NCBI RefSeq assembly: GCF_000012365.1
Contig: NC_007651.1
Coordinates: forward strand, 2,418,001-2,482,000
Reading direction: 5' to 3'
DNA length: 64,000 nt
From: Burkholderia thailandensis E264
Lineage (GTDB): Bacteria > Pseudomonadota > Gammaproteobacteria > Burkholderiales > Burkholderiaceae
Shown here piece after piece: positions 8,828 to 17,868 of this stretch. Within the stretch, counting starts at the first letter, position 1. Every line of letters begins with the position of its first letter. A program made the position numbers and the translations under genes. A model generated the notes under the pieces. The model was not told the origin of the DNA. It made no database searches and saw only the letters and a list, made by a program, of their open reading frames with translations.

Positions 8828-9826
8828 ATGTCTCAAATCAACCGGCAAGTGCTGCTCGTATCGCGCCCCGAGCGCGAGGCGAGCGTCGATAACTTCAAGC
8901 TCGTCGAGACGCCGCTCGCGCCGCTCGCCGACGGCGAGGTGCGGGTGCGCAACCATTTCCTGTCGATCGATCCGTACATGCGCGGGCGAATGAATGCGGG
9001 AAGGTCGTACGCCGAACCGCAGCCGCTCGGCGAGGTGATGGGCGGCGGCACCGCGGGCGAGGTCGTCGAGTCGCGCAATCCGGCGTTCGCCGTCGGCGAC
9101 AGGGTGATCGGCGCGTACGGCTGGCAGGAGTACGGCACGTCGACGGGCAAGGAGCTGCGCAAGGTCGACACGACGCACGTGCCGCTGTCCGCGTATCTCG
9201 GGCCCGTCGGCATGCCCGGCGTGACCGCGTGGTACGGCCTGAACCGGATCATCCGGCCGCGCGCGGGCGAGACGATCGTCGTCAGCGCGGCGAGCGGCGC
9301 GGTCGGCAGCGTGGCCGGGCAGCTCGCGAAGCTTGCCGGGTGCCGCGCGGTCGGCGTCGCGGGCGGCGCGGACAAATGCCGCTACGTCGTCGACACGCTC
9401 GGCTTCGACGCGTGCGTCGACTACAAGGCGGGCCGGCTCGCAGAAGATCTCGCGGCAGCCGCGCCGGACGGCGTCGACGGCTATTTCGAGAACGTCGGCG
9501 GCGCGGTGCTCGACGCGACGCTCGCGCGAATGAATCCGTTCGGCCGCGTCGCGATGTGCGGGATGATCGCCACGTACGACGGCGCGCCGGCGCCGCTCGC
9601 GAACCCGGCGCTGATACTGCGCGAGCGGCTGCTCGTGCAGGGCTTCATCGTGTCCGAGCACTTCGACGTGTGGCCCGAGGCGCTCGCGCAGCTCGCGTCG
9701 CTCGTCGCGCGCCAGCAGCTGCATTATCGGGAGACGATCGCGCAGGGCATCGAGCGTGCCCCCGACGCGCTGCTCGGGCTGTTGAAGGGGCGCAATTTCG
9801 GCAAGCAGCTCGTCGCGCTCGTCTGA
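8828..9826 (+). CDS. NADP-dependent oxidoreductase, CurA/leukotriene B4 dehydrogenase-like
   Basis: 332-residue zinc-free medium-chain reductase. The N-terminal GroES-like domain has LSIDPYMRGRMN and GEVMGGGTAGEVVES. The cofactor domain has SAASGAVGSVAGQLAKLAG at about 153-171, then VDGYFENVGG, the signature of the prostaglandin reductase/CurA branch. Such enzymes reduce alpha,beta-unsaturated carbonyls with NADPH. The start follows ACAAGGAGGCAGGCG, a strong ribosome-binding site. Physiological substrate unknown. Confidence 0.9.
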   Translation: MSQINRQVLLVSRPEREASVDNFKLVETPLAPLADGEVRVRNHFLSIDPYMRGRMNAGRSYAEPQPLGEVMGGGTAGEVVESRNPAFAVGDRVIGAYGWQEYGTSTGKELRKVDTTHVPLSAYLGPVGMPGVTAWYGLNRIIRPRAGETIVVSAASGAVGSVAGQLAKLAGCRAVGVAGGADKCRYVVDTLGFDACVDYKAGRLAEDLAAAAPDGVDGYFENVGGAVLDATLARMNPFGRVAMCGMIATYDGAPAPLANPALILRERLLVQGFIVSEHFDVWPEALAQLASLVARQQLHYRETIAQGIERAPDALLGLLKGRNFGKQLVALV

Positions 9827-9920
9827 CGCGTCGTGGCATCATACGGCGCTTGTCCGGGCGCTTTCGCCGGCGCGCTCGCGCCGCTCGCCTGGCTGTATGT
9901 TTCGCCGTTTGCCCTTGACG

Positions 9921-10880
9921 ATGCCGCTGAACCCGAAGATCGCGCAGGTGCTCGACATGATCGAGCGCGCAAAACGTCCCGATTATCACGAACAGACGCC
10001 CGCGCAGGCGCGCGCGGCGTACGAGAAGAGCGCGCCGATCCTCGACGTCGCGCCCGCGCCGATGTTTTCGATCGAAGAGCTGCGCGTGCCGTCGCGCGAC
10101 GGCGGCGCGTTCGGCGCGCGGCTCTATCTGCCCGTCGAGCCGAGTCTCGCCGAGCCGCTGCCCGCGCTCGTCTACTATCACGGCGGCGGCTTCACGGTCG
10201 GCAGCGTGAACACGCACGACGCACTGTGCCGGATGTTCGCGCGCGATGCGCATTGCGCGGTGCTGTCGGTCGATTACCGGCTTGCGCCGGAGCACAAGTT
10301 TCCGACGGCGGTCGACGACGCGGAGGACGCGCTCGTGTGGCTGCACGCGCATGCGTCGCGCTTCGGGATCGATCAGGCGCGGCTCGCGGTCGGCGGCGAC
10401 AGCGCGGGCGGCACGCTCGCGACGGTGTGCGCGGTGCTCGCGCGCGAGCGCGGGATCGCGCTCGCGCTGCAACTGCTGGTCTATCCGGGCACGACGGGGC
10501 ATCAGCAGACCGCATCGCACGCGCGGCTCGCGAAGGGTTATTTGCTGTCGGCGGATACGATCCAGTGGTTTTTCGACCATTACGTGCGCGACGCGTCGGA
10601 TCGCGACGACTGGCGCTTCGCGCCGCTCGACGGCACGCGCGGCGCGCCGTCGTTCGAGCGCGTCGCGCCCGCGTGGATCGCGACGGCGGAGTACGATCCG
10701 CTATCCGACGAGGGGGACGCGTACGCGGACAAGCTGCGCGCGGCGGGCAACCGGGTGACGCTTGTCGCGTACGCGGGGATGATTCACGAGTTTTTCAAGA
10801 TGGGCGGCTTCGTGCCGGAAGTCAGGCTTGCGCATGCGGACGCGGCGGGCGCGTTGCGCGCGGCATTCGACGGCGCTTGA
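9921..10880 (+). CDS. Alpha/beta hydrolase, hormone-sensitive lipase family
   Basis: 319-residue esterase/lipase. The oxyanion motif HGGGF is at 87-91, the nucleophile elbow GDSAG has Ser161, and His289 in MIHEFFKMGG is the likely catalytic base, with the Asp of AEYDPLSDEG between. This is the HSL (bacterial family IV) pattern for hydrolysis of short and medium acyl esters. I choose the ATG at 9921 (MPLNPKIAQV); a frame-open ATG at 9897 adds eight residues and has no ribosome-binding site. No signal peptide, so cytosolic. Confidence 0.9.
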   Translation: MPLNPKIAQVLDMIERAKRPDYHEQTPAQARAAYEKSAPILDVAPAPMFSIEELRVPSRDGGAFGARLYLPVEPSLAEPLPALVYYHGGGFTVGSVNTHDALCRMFARDAHCAVLSVDYRLAPEHKFPTAVDDAEDALVWLHAHASRFGIDQARLAVGGDSAGGTLATVCAVLARERGIALALQLLVYPGTTGHQQTASHARLAKGYLLSADTIQWFFDHYVRDASDRDDWRFAPLDGTRGAPSFERVAPAWIATAEYDPLSDEGDAYADKLRAAGNRVTLVAYAGMIHEFFKMGGFVPEVRLAHADAAGALRAAFDGA

Positions 10881-11198
10881 GCGCGGGCGATTCGACGCGG
10901 CGCGCAATCCGCGGGACGGGACGTGCGTCATGGGGCGCATGAAATACCGGGCGGCCCGCCGCGGCGCGTGGCGGCTTGCAGCGGCCCATGTCGGCGGGTG
11001 AGGCCGTCTGGACGGCGGGGTTGGCCGATCGGCCGATTGCCTCGGCATCGCGCTCGGCACACAGTACGGCTTGAAGCGGGCCGTTCCCGGCGGGGGCACG
11101 TGCGGCATGCGCGTGAGACGACGGCCGGACGATCGGCGCGCGAAAATGCGGCCCGCCGCATCGCGTACGGCGAGAATCAGCTTGCAAGGGGCAGACAT
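10881..11198. other. 318-bp intergenic region
   Basis: No supported gene. The segment GGCCGATCGGCCGAT near 11024 is self-complementary but has no terminator-like T run. The rest shows GC-rich sequence with shadow frames only. Confidence 0.4.
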
Positions 11199-11639
11199 AT
11201 GGAGAGCATCGAGATCGAGACCGGCGACTGGTCGCGCCTCGGCGGCGACGCTTCGCGGATCCGCGAAGCGGTGTTCGTGCGCGAGCAGCGCATTCCGGCC
11301 GAGCTTGATCTCGACGACGACGATCCGCACGCGCGGCACGCGGTCGCGTATCTGGTCGACGGGGCGGCGGGGGCGCGGCGCGCGGTGGCGACCGGGCGGC
11401 TCTTGCCGACCGGGGCGATCGGCCGGGTGTCGGTGCTCGCCGACGCGCGCGGCCGCGGCGTCGGCTCGCGGCTACTGGGCGCGCTCCTCGCCGAAGCGCG
11501 GGCACGCGGCGACGCGCTCGTGCGGCTCTATGCGCAGCAGCGTGCGGTTGCGTTCTATTTGCGGATCGGCTTTCGGATCGTCGGCGAGCCGTTCGTCGAG
11601 GCGGGCGTGCCGCATATCGAGATGGCGCGCGAGCCGTGA
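11199..11639 (+). CDS. GNAT family N-acetyltransferase, ElaA/YjcF-like
   Basis: 146-residue acetyltransferase of the Gcn5-related fold. The N-terminal REAVFVREQRIPAELDLDDDD is characteristic of the ElaA/YjcF-like subgroup. The acetyl-CoA loop is GRVSVLADARGRGVGSRLL, followed by the late-strand segment AVAFYLRIGFRIVGEPFVEAG. The start ATG at 11199 is preceded by AAGGGG at 7 nt. Acceptor substrate unknown. The stop lies 49 bp from the 3' end of the convergent NRDE gene. Confidence 0.85.
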   Translation: MESIEIETGDWSRLGGDASRIREAVFVREQRIPAELDLDDDDPHARHAVAYLVDGAAGARRAVATGRLLPTGAIGRVSVLADARGRGVGSRLLGALLAEARARGDALVRLYAQQRAVAFYLRIGFRIVGEPFVEAGVPHIEMAREP

Positions 11640-11688
11640 GCGGGGCGGGATGCCGGCGGGCGCGCGTGCCGATGCGCCGCCGCCCCGA

Positions 11689-12540
11689 TTACCGCCGCGC
11701 TTGGCCGCTTGCGTCGACGTCGAACGTGAACGCGCGCTCGAACGCGCCCGGCCGCACGATCCGGTGCGAGCCGTCGTCGTCGCAGCGCTCCTTCACGTCG
11801 AACCTGAGCCGCCCTTCGATGTCGCGCGCGACCCGCAGCACGGTCGTGCCGCGCGATCCGTATTCGGGCGTCTCGATGAACGCCGCGGACAGCGCGCGCT
11901 CACGCTCGAGTGGAATGCCCGTGTGCGGCAGCGCGTCGTCGTCGGCCTCGCGGGTGTCGCGCATCAACTCGATCAGCGCATCGAGCGGCGCCGCTGCGTC
12001 GTCGGTGAGCAGCGCGCCGAGCGCGCTGCGCTTGCCGACGAGTTTCGGCCACGGCGTGTCGAGCCGCGCGTTCGACAGCCCGTGCATGCCGGGCGCGACG
12101 GATACGGGCGCATCGGGCGCGGGTTGCGCGTCGGCCGGCCGATTGCAGTACCACGCGAGCTCGCCGCGCGCGACGTCGCCCGCGAGCAGCGTGAAGCCGT
12201 TATAGAACACGGCCTTCTCGGCGACGTTCGCGAGATAGTCGAGCGGCGCGACGTTCTCGCCCGTCAGGAATTCGGACACGAGCTTGCCGCGTGTCGGCGC
12301 GCCCGCGCGTATGTCGAACGGCGCACGATAGTTGGTGAGCGCGGCGAAGCGGCCGTCGCGCGCGACGCCGAGCCACGTGCCGCCGCCTTCGAGATCACGG
12401 CCGGCGAGCACGTGCGGCGCGTCGCTCCACCATGCGAGCGGCGCGCTCGTGCGGCGGAAGAATTCGTCGCGGTTCGCGGCAAGCGTCAGCACCGGGCCGT
12501 GCGCGGCGTCGGGCTGCCAATCGAATACGATCAGGCACAT
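11689..12540 (-). CDS. NRDE (TANGO2-like) family protein
   Basis: 283-residue protein of the NRDE/TANGO2 family (DUF833). It has Cys2 right after the initiator (MCLIVFDWQP), AANRDEFFRR near 22-31, GTWLGVARDGRFAALTNYR, and SNARLDTPWPKL. Cys2 and the fold relate it to N-terminal-nucleophile hydrolases, and eukaryotic TANGO2 has been linked to haem and lipid handling; the bacterial role is not settled. It is 72 bp downstream of ygfZ on the same strand, so probably co-transcribed. Confidence 0.88.
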   Translation of the reverse strand: MCLIVFDWQPDAAHGPVLTLAANRDEFFRRTSAPLAWWSDAPHVLAGRDLEGGGTWLGVARDGRFAALTNYRAPFDIRAGAPTRGKLVSEFLTGENVAPLDYLANVAEKAVFYNGFTLLAGDVARGELAWYCNRPADAQPAPDAPVSVAPGMHGLSNARLDTPWPKLVGKRSALGALLTDDAAAPLDALIELMRDTREADDDALPHTGIPLERERALSAAFIETPEYGSRGTTVLRVARDIEGRLRFDVKERCDDDGSHRIVRPGAFERAFTFDVDASGQARR

Positions 12541-12612
12541 CGGGCGATATCCTCGCTGGGTGAGGCCGGACGGCGCGCCGCGGTGCGTGCGGGGCCGGCG
12601 GCGCACGCGCCG

Positions 12613-13659
12613 TCAGGCTTCGACGGGCAACGCGTAGGGAAGCGGCAGGAACGTGAGCGCCGGTCCGCCCGCGGACGCCAGGTGGACCGATCCGCTTTCG
12701 AGCGCGGCGAGCTTGATCTCGACGAGCGCGTCGACGCCGCCTTCGGGCGCCGCCGCCGCGTTCACGATCATCCCGCACGGCTGACCGGGATCGTCCGAAT
12801 GATAGAGCTCGACGCCCGCATGCGCGGCGTCGGTGCCGACCGCGACGTGCGCGAGCGCGGTGCGGCGCTTGATCGTGCCCCGGTACTGGCTGCGCGCGAC
12901 GACTTCCTGGCCCGGATAGCAGCCCTTGCGGAAGTTGACGCCGCCGATCACGTCGAAGTTGACCATCTGCGGGACGAATTGCTCGACGGCGGGCAGCGTG
13001 ACGCGCGGCTCGCCCGCGCGCACGTCAAGCCAATCCCAGACGGCGGCCGACACGCGCGGCAGCGCCGCTTCGAGCGCGGGCAGGCGCGCGTCGAGCTCGG
13101 CGCGCGCGGCGATCCACAGGTAGCGCGCGCGGCCGGCCGCGTCGGGCAGCCGCACGAGCGCGCCGGCGGGCGCGTCGACCTTCGTGTGGATGCCGTCCGG
13201 CAGCGCGTCGAAGATGCCCGACAGCGCGGCGCGCACGTCGCCCGCGAAGCCGACCGCGACGTGCGTGCCGCCCGCGTCGGCGAGCTTCGCCTTCGCGCGC
13301 AGCACGAACATCGACAGGCGCTTTTGCACCGCGGGCTGGACGTCCTTCGATACGAGCAGGCGCACGTCATGGCCGGCGCGCCACGCGAGGAACGACGCGA
13401 GCAGGCGCCCCTTCGGCGAGCAGTAGCCGGCGAGGCGCGCGCTCGCGGCGTCGAGATGCTCGATGTCGTTCGTCAGTTGGCCGTGCAGGAACGTTGCGGC
13501 GTCGGCGCCCGTCACGTCGACGATGCCGAATTGCTCGAGCACCGCGAACGCGCCGCGCTCGAGCACGGCGGCGAAATCGTCGGCATCGGGACGGGGCAGC
13601 GTCGGCAGCGCGGTGGGGGCGGCGGCCTGCGCGGCCGGAGAGGCGATCGGTGTGCTCAT
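12613..13659 (-). CDS. ygfZ: Folate-binding iron-sulfur maintenance protein YgfZ
   Basis: 348-residue GcvT-like protein. The family signature KGCYPGQEVVARSQYRG (about 243-259) contains the essential cysteine, and the N-terminal part has FLHGQLTNDIEHL. YgfZ uses tetrahydrofolate and supports activity or repair of certain Fe-S enzymes such as MiaB. It is slightly longer than the E. coli protein because of an Ala/Pro-rich leader. It diverges from mltG across a 78-bp promoter region. Confidence 0.92.
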   Translation of the reverse strand: MSTPIASPAAQAAAPTALPTLPRPDADDFAAVLERGAFAVLEQFGIVDVTGADAATFLHGQLTNDIEHLDAASARLAGYCSPKGRLLASFLAWRAGHDVRLLVSKDVQPAVQKRLSMFVLRAKAKLADAGGTHVAVGFAGDVRAALSGIFDALPDGIHTKVDAPAGALVRLPDAAGRARYLWIAARAELDARLPALEAALPRVSAAVWDWLDVRAGEPRVTLPAVEQFVPQMVNFDVIGGVNFRKGCYPGQEVVARSQYRGTIKRRTALAHVAVGTDAAHAGVELYHSDDPGQPCGMIVNAAAAPEGGVDALVEIKLAALESGSVHLASAGGPALTFLPLPYALPVEA

Positions 13660-13680
13660 GGAATGAGGGAACAGTCAATC

Positions 13681-13710
13681 CTGACTTTGGAAGAGGCGAG
13701 CAAGTATTAT
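13681..13710 (+). promoter_or_regulatory. Candidate sigma-70 promoter of mltG-tmk-holB
   Basis: CTGACT (13681-13686) and TATTAT (13705-13710) are separated by 18 bp and lie 28 bp before the mltG ATG. The AT-rich -10 stands out in the GC-rich surroundings. Inferred by eye. Confidence 0.45.
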
Positions 13711-13737
13711 ATGGGTCTTGCCTGATTCACGTTTCGC

Positions 13738-14757
13738 ATGTCCCTACTGAAGAAGTGCGCCGCGCTCGCGGCGCTCGCCGTCGTATTGCTGGGCGCCGCG
13801 TGCGCGGGCGGCGCCTATTATTGGGCCACCCGGCCGCTCGCGCTCGCCGCGCCGACCCTCGATGTCACGATCAAGCCCCGCAGCAGCGTGCGCAGCGTCG
13901 CGCAGCAGCTCATGCACGGCGGCGTGCCTGTCGAGCCGCGCCTGTTCGTCGCGATGACGCGCGCGCTGTTCCTGTCGAGCCGCCTCAAGTCAGGCAACTA
14001 CGAGTTCAAGACGGGCGTGACGCCTTACGACGTGCTGCAGAAGGTTGCGCGCGGGGACGTCAACGAATACGTCGTGACCGTGATCGAGGGCTGGACGTTC
14101 AGGCGCATGCGCGCGGAGCTCGACGCGAATGCGGCGCTCACGCATTCGAGCGCGGGGATGAGCGACGCGGCGCTGTTGCGCGCAATCGGCGCGTCCGACG
14201 AGGCTGTCGCGCGCGGCGCGGGCGAGGGGCTGTTCTTTCCGGATACCTACCTGTTCGACAAGGGCACGAGCGATCTGAACGTCTATCGGCGCGCATACCG
14301 GCTGATGCAGACGCGCCTTGCCGACGCGTGGACCGCGCGCCGGCCCGGCCTGCCGTTCAAGACGCCTTACGAGGCGCTGACGGTCGCGTCGCTCATCGAA
14401 AAGGAGACGGGGCACGCGGCCGATCGCGCGTTCGTGTCGGGCGTGTTCGCGAACCGCCTGCGGGCCGGGATGCCGCTGCAGACCGATCCTTCGGTGATCT
14501 ACGGAATGGGCGACGCGTACGCGGGGCGGTTGCGCAAGCACGATCTGCAGACCGACACTCCGTACAATACCTACACGCGCCGCGGGCTGCCCCCGACGCC
14601 GATCGCGCTGCCGGGCGAGGCGGCGCTCTACGCCGCAGTGAACCCGGCGGCGACGTCCGCGCTCTATTTCGTCGCGAAGGGCGACGGCACGAGCGTCTTT
14701 TCCGACACGCTCGGGGATCACAACAAGGCCGTGGACAAATACATACGAGGTCAATGA
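13738..14757 (+). CDS. mltG: Endolytic murein transglycosylase MltG
   Basis: 339-residue inner-membrane lytic transglycosylase that cuts nascent peptidoglycan and sets glycan strand length. One N-terminal membrane helix (about residues 8-27), a LysM-like region, then the YceG catalytic domain with the key Glu in SLIEKETGHAADRAFVSG near residue 220 and the motif LQTDPSVIYGMG. PYNTYTRRGLPPTPI is also conserved. The stop TGA abuts the tmk ATG with no gap, so mltG-tmk form an operon. The mltG-tmk-holB order is common in proteobacteria. Confidence 0.95.
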   Translation: MSLLKKCAALAALAVVLLGAACAGGAYYWATRPLALAAPTLDVTIKPRSSVRSVAQQLMHGGVPVEPRLFVAMTRALFLSSRLKSGNYEFKTGVTPYDVLQKVARGDVNEYVVTVIEGWTFRRMRAELDANAALTHSSAGMSDAALLRAIGASDEAVARGAGEGLFFPDTYLFDKGTSDLNVYRRAYRLMQTRLADAWTARRPGLPFKTPYEALTVASLIEKETGHAADRAFVSGVFANRLRAGMPLQTDPSVIYGMGDAYAGRLRKHDLQTDTPYNTYTRRGLPPTPIALPGEAALYAAVNPAATSALYFVAKGDGTSVFSDTLGDHNKAVDKYIRGQ

Positions 14758-15378
14758 ATGGCGCGTGGCAAATTCATCACGTTCGAAGGGATCGACGGCG
14801 CGGGCAAGACCACACATCTGCAGTGGTTCTGCGACCGGCTCCAGGAAAGGCTCGGGCCGGCCGGCCGGCACGTCGTCGTCACCCGCGAGCCGGGCGGCAC
14901 GCGGCTCGGCGAGACGCTGCGCGAGATTCTCCTGAACCAGCCGATGGATCTCGAGACCGAGGCGCTGCTGATGTTCGCCGGCCGGCGCGAGCATCTCGCG
15001 CTCGTGATCGAGCCCGCGCTCGCGCGCGGCGACTGGGTCGTGTCGGACCGCTTCACCGATGCGACGTTCGCATACCAGGGCGGCGGGCGCGGGCTGCCGC
15101 GCGACAAGCTCGAGGCGCTCGAGCGCTGGGTGCAGGGCGGCTTCCAGCCGGACCTGACGGTGCTGTTCGACGTGCCGCCGCAGATCGCGAGCGCGCGGCG
15201 CGGCGCCGTGCGGATGCCGGACAAGTTCGAGAGCGAATCGGACGCGTTCTTCGCGCGCACCCGCGCCGAGTACCTGCGCCGCGCGCAGGAGGCGCCGCAT
15301 CGGTTCGTGATCGTCGATTCGAGCGAGCCGATTGCCCAGATCCGCAAGCAGCTCGAAGGCGTGCTCGCCGCGCTGTGA
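14758..15378 (+). CDS. tmk: Thymidylate kinase
   Basis: 206-residue kinase converting dTMP to dTDP for DNA synthesis. Walker [12 protein letters not shown] is at about 7-17, [16 protein letters not shown] is the substrate/LID-adjacent motif, and the LID carries [12 protein letters not shown]. It starts directly after the mltG stop. Length is normal and all core motifs are present. Confidence 0.97.
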   Translation: MARGKFITFEGIDGAGKTTHLQWFCDRLQERLGPAGRHVVVTREPGGTRLGETLREILLNQPMDLETEALLMFAGRREHLALVIEPALARGDWVVSDRFTDATFAYQGGGRGLPRDKLEALERWVQGGFQPDLTVLFDVPPQIASARRGAVRMPDKFESESDAFFARTRAEYLRRAQEAPHRFVIVDSSEPIAQIRKQLEGVLAAL

Positions 15379-15397
15379 CGATAGGAAGACGCGAACG

Positions 15398-16432
15398 ATG
15401 ATCTATCCGTGGCAAACCGACGACTGGGCCCGCCTGCAGGCGCTGCGCGCGCATTGGCCGCACGCGCTGTTGCTGTACGGCCAGGCGGGCATCGGCAAGC
15501 TCGCCTTCGCTCGGCATCTCGCGAAGGGCTTCTTGTGCGAAACGCCGCGCGAGAACGGCGAGCCGTGCGGCGCGTGCGCCGCGTGCACGTGGTTCGAGCA
15601 GGGCAACCACCCCGACTACCGGATCGTCGTGCCGGAGGCGCTCGCGGCCGAGCTGCCGGGCGCGGCCGACGAGCCGAAGGCCGCCGATGCCGACGAGGGC
15701 GGCAAGAAAACCAAGACGCCGAGCAAGGAAATCAAGATCGAGCAGGTGCGCGCGCTTGTCGACTTCTGCGGGATCGCGTCGCATCGCGGCGGCGCGCGCG
15801 TCGTCGTGCTGTATCCGGCCGAGGCGCTCAATGTCGCGGCTGCGAACGCGCTGCTCAAGACGCTCGAGGAGCCGCCGTCGGGCGTCGTGTTCCTGCTCGT
15901 GTCCGCGCGCATCGACCGGCTGCTGCCGACGATCGTGAGCCGCTGCCGGCAATGGCCGATGACGGTGCCCGCACCCGATGCGGCCGCCGCGTGGCTTGCC
16001 GCGCAGAACGTGGCGGACGCGAACGCGCTTCTCGCCGAAGCGGGCGGCGCGCCGCTCGCCGCGCTCGCGCTGGCGAGCGACGAGAACCGGCCGCTGCGCG
16101 ACTGGACGCTCGCACAGCTCGCGGCGGGCGCCGCGTGCGATCCGTTCGCGTGCGGCGAGACGCTGCAGAAGCTGCCCGTGCCCGTCGTGCTCGGCTGGCT
16201 GCAGCGCTGGCTGTACGACCTGCTCGCCGAGCGCGCGGCGGGCGCGCCGCGCTATTTCCCCGCGCAGCGCGCGGCGCTCGCGCGCTGCGCGGCGGCCGTC
16301 GACGCGAATGCATTCGCGCGCTTGCTGAAGACGGTCACGCGGCAGCGCGCGGTGGAGAATCATCCGCTCAGCGCGCGCCTCGTGTTCGAAGAGTTGTTCC
16401 TCGGTTATCGCGAATTGTTCGCGTCGTCCTGA
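15398..16432 (+). CDS. holB: DNA polymerase III subunit delta-prime
   Basis: 344-residue clamp-loader subunit. It has a degenerate Walker A GQAGIGK near 28-34 and the four-cysteine zinc module in CETPRENGEPCGACAACTWF. The SRC motif IVSRCRQWPM is present. A charged linker rich in Lys, Asp and Ala (about residues 88-110) separates the zinc module from IKIEQVRAL; it is longer than in E. coli. The ATG at 15398 follows ATAGGAAGACGCG. It is 19 bp after tmk, in the same operon. Confidence 0.95.
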   Translation: MIYPWQTDDWARLQALRAHWPHALLLYGQAGIGKLAFARHLAKGFLCETPRENGEPCGACAACTWFEQGNHPDYRIVVPEALAAELPGAADEPKAADADEGGKKTKTPSKEIKIEQVRALVDFCGIASHRGGARVVVLYPAEALNVAAANALLKTLEEPPSGVVFLLVSARIDRLLPTIVSRCRQWPMTVPAPDAAAAWLAAQNVADANALLAEAGGAPLAALALASDENRPLRDWTLAQLAAGAACDPFACGETLQKLPVPVVLGWLQRWLYDLLAERAAGAPRYFPAQRAALARCAAAVDANAFARLLKTVTRQRAVENHPLSARLVFEELFLGYRELFASS

Positions 16433-16474
16433 CCGACCGTTTCGCCCAGCCGTTTCGTCCATCGGATCGCTTTC

Positions 16475-16981
16475 ATGACCCAGCTTGCCTACCGCGATGC
16501 CACGCCCGCCGATCTGCCGGCGATCGTCGCCATCTACAATTCGACGGTCGCGTCGCGCCGCGTGACGGCCGACACCGAGCCCGTGACCGTCGACAGCCGC
16601 CGCGCGTGGTTCGACGCGCACAATCCGCATGCGCGGCCGCTGTGGGTGGTCGAGGAGGCGGGGCGGGTGATCGCGTGGCTGAGCTTCTCCGATTTCTACG
16701 GCCGGCCCGCATACGGGCACACCGCGGAGATCAGCATCTATCTCGACGAGGCCGCGCGCGGCAGCGGGCTCGGCAGCCGGCTGCTCGAGGCGGCGCTCGC
16801 GAAAGCACCCGAGCTCGGCGTGCACACGGCGCTCGGCTTCATCTTCGGCCATAACGAACCGAGCCTGCGGCTCTTCGCGCGCCACGGCTTCACGACCTGG
16901 GGCACGCTGCCGCGCGTCGCGGTGCTCGACGGCGTCGAGCGCGATCTCGTGATCGTCGGCAAGCGGCTCGCCGACGCATAG
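16475..16981 (+). CDS. GNAT acetyltransferase, phosphinothricin/methionine-sulfone type
   Basis: 168-residue member of the Pat/MnaT branch. MTQLAYRDATPADLPAIVAIYN, SRRAWFDAHNPHARPLWVVEE and AEISIYLDEAARGSGLGSRL (acetyl-CoA loop) match that group, which N-acetylates phosphinothricin-like amino acids, methionine sulfone or sulfoximine. It follows holB by 42 bp on the same strand. The true substrate is not determined by sequence. Confidence 0.88.
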   Translation: MTQLAYRDATPADLPAIVAIYNSTVASRRVTADTEPVTVDSRRAWFDAHNPHARPLWVVEEAGRVIAWLSFSDFYGRPAYGHTAEISIYLDEAARGSGLGSRLLEAALAKAPELGVHTALGFIFGHNEPSLRLFARHGFTTWGTLPRVAVLDGVERDLVIVGKRLADA

Positions 16982-17047
16982 GCGCGCACGGCGCGGCGAG
17001 CGGGCGCGTCGGCCCGCCGGCGCACGCAGCGCAGCAAGGAATTCAAC

Positions 17048-17857
17048 ATGTACGTCGATTCACACTGTCACATCAATTTCGAAGGGCTCGCCGACCGTCT
17101 GCCGCAAGTGCTGGACAACATGCGCGAGCACGGCGTCACGCACGCGCTCTGCGTGTCGGTCGATCTCGAGACGCTGCCCGCCGTGCTCGCCATCGCGCGC
17201 GATCACGACAACGTTTTCGCGTCGGTCGGCGTGCATCCGGACCACGAGGACGCGAAGGAGCCGACGGTGGCCGAGCTCATCGAGCTCGCCGCGCATCCGA
17301 AGGTCGTCGCGATCGGCGAGACGGGCCTCGACTACTACCGGCTCGATGGCCGCTCGATCGCCGACATGGAATGGCAGCGCGAGCGCTTTCGCACGCACAT
17401 CCGCGCCGCGCACGCGACGGGCAAGCCGCTCATCGTCCACACGCGGGCGTCGTCGCAGGACACGCTGCGGATCATGGCCGAGGAGCGCGCGAGCGTGCCG
17501 GGCGGCGTGATGCACTGCTTCACCGAGCCCTGGCCTGTCGCCGAGGCGGCGCTCGCGCAGAACTTCCACATCTCGCTTTCCGGCATCGTCACGTTCAAGA
17601 GCGCGACCGACGTGCAGGACGTCGCGCGGCGCGTGCCGCTTGACCGGCTGCTGATCGAAACCGATTCGCCGTACCTCGCGCCCGTGCCGTATCGCGGCAA
17701 GCCGAATGAACCTGCGTACGTCAGCCATGTCGGACGTTTTATCGCGGCGCAACGCGGGATGCCCGACGAGGCGCTCGGCGCCGCGACGTCGCAGAACTTT
17801 TTCCGGCTGTTCAAGATCGCCCGCACGGGCGACGCCAGCCCAGTCAACCAGGGGTAG
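17048..17857 (+). CDS. TatD family metal-dependent hydrolase/DNase
   Basis: 269-residue TIM-barrel hydrolase. Metal ligands are evident: VDSHCHINFEG at the N-terminus, IGETGLDYYR with the bridging Glu, PLIVHTR, VMHCFTEPW, and IETDSPYLAPVPYRGKPN at the C-terminal strand. TatD/YcfH proteins have exonuclease activity and roles in DNA repair or degradation. The start follows AAGGAATTCAAC. Only 11 bp separate its stop from the ankyrin gene. Confidence 0.94.
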   Translation: MYVDSHCHINFEGLADRLPQVLDNMREHGVTHALCVSVDLETLPAVLAIARDHDNVFASVGVHPDHEDAKEPTVAELIELAAHPKVVAIGETGLDYYRLDGRSIADMEWQRERFRTHIRAAHATGKPLIVHTRASSQDTLRIMAEERASVPGGVMHCFTEPWPVAEAALAQNFHISLSGIVTFKSATDVQDVARRVPLDRLLIETDSPYLAPVPYRGKPNEPAYVSHVGRFIAAQRGMPDEALGAATSQNFFRLFKIARTGDASPVNQG

Positions 17858-17868
17858 GAGCTGAAAAA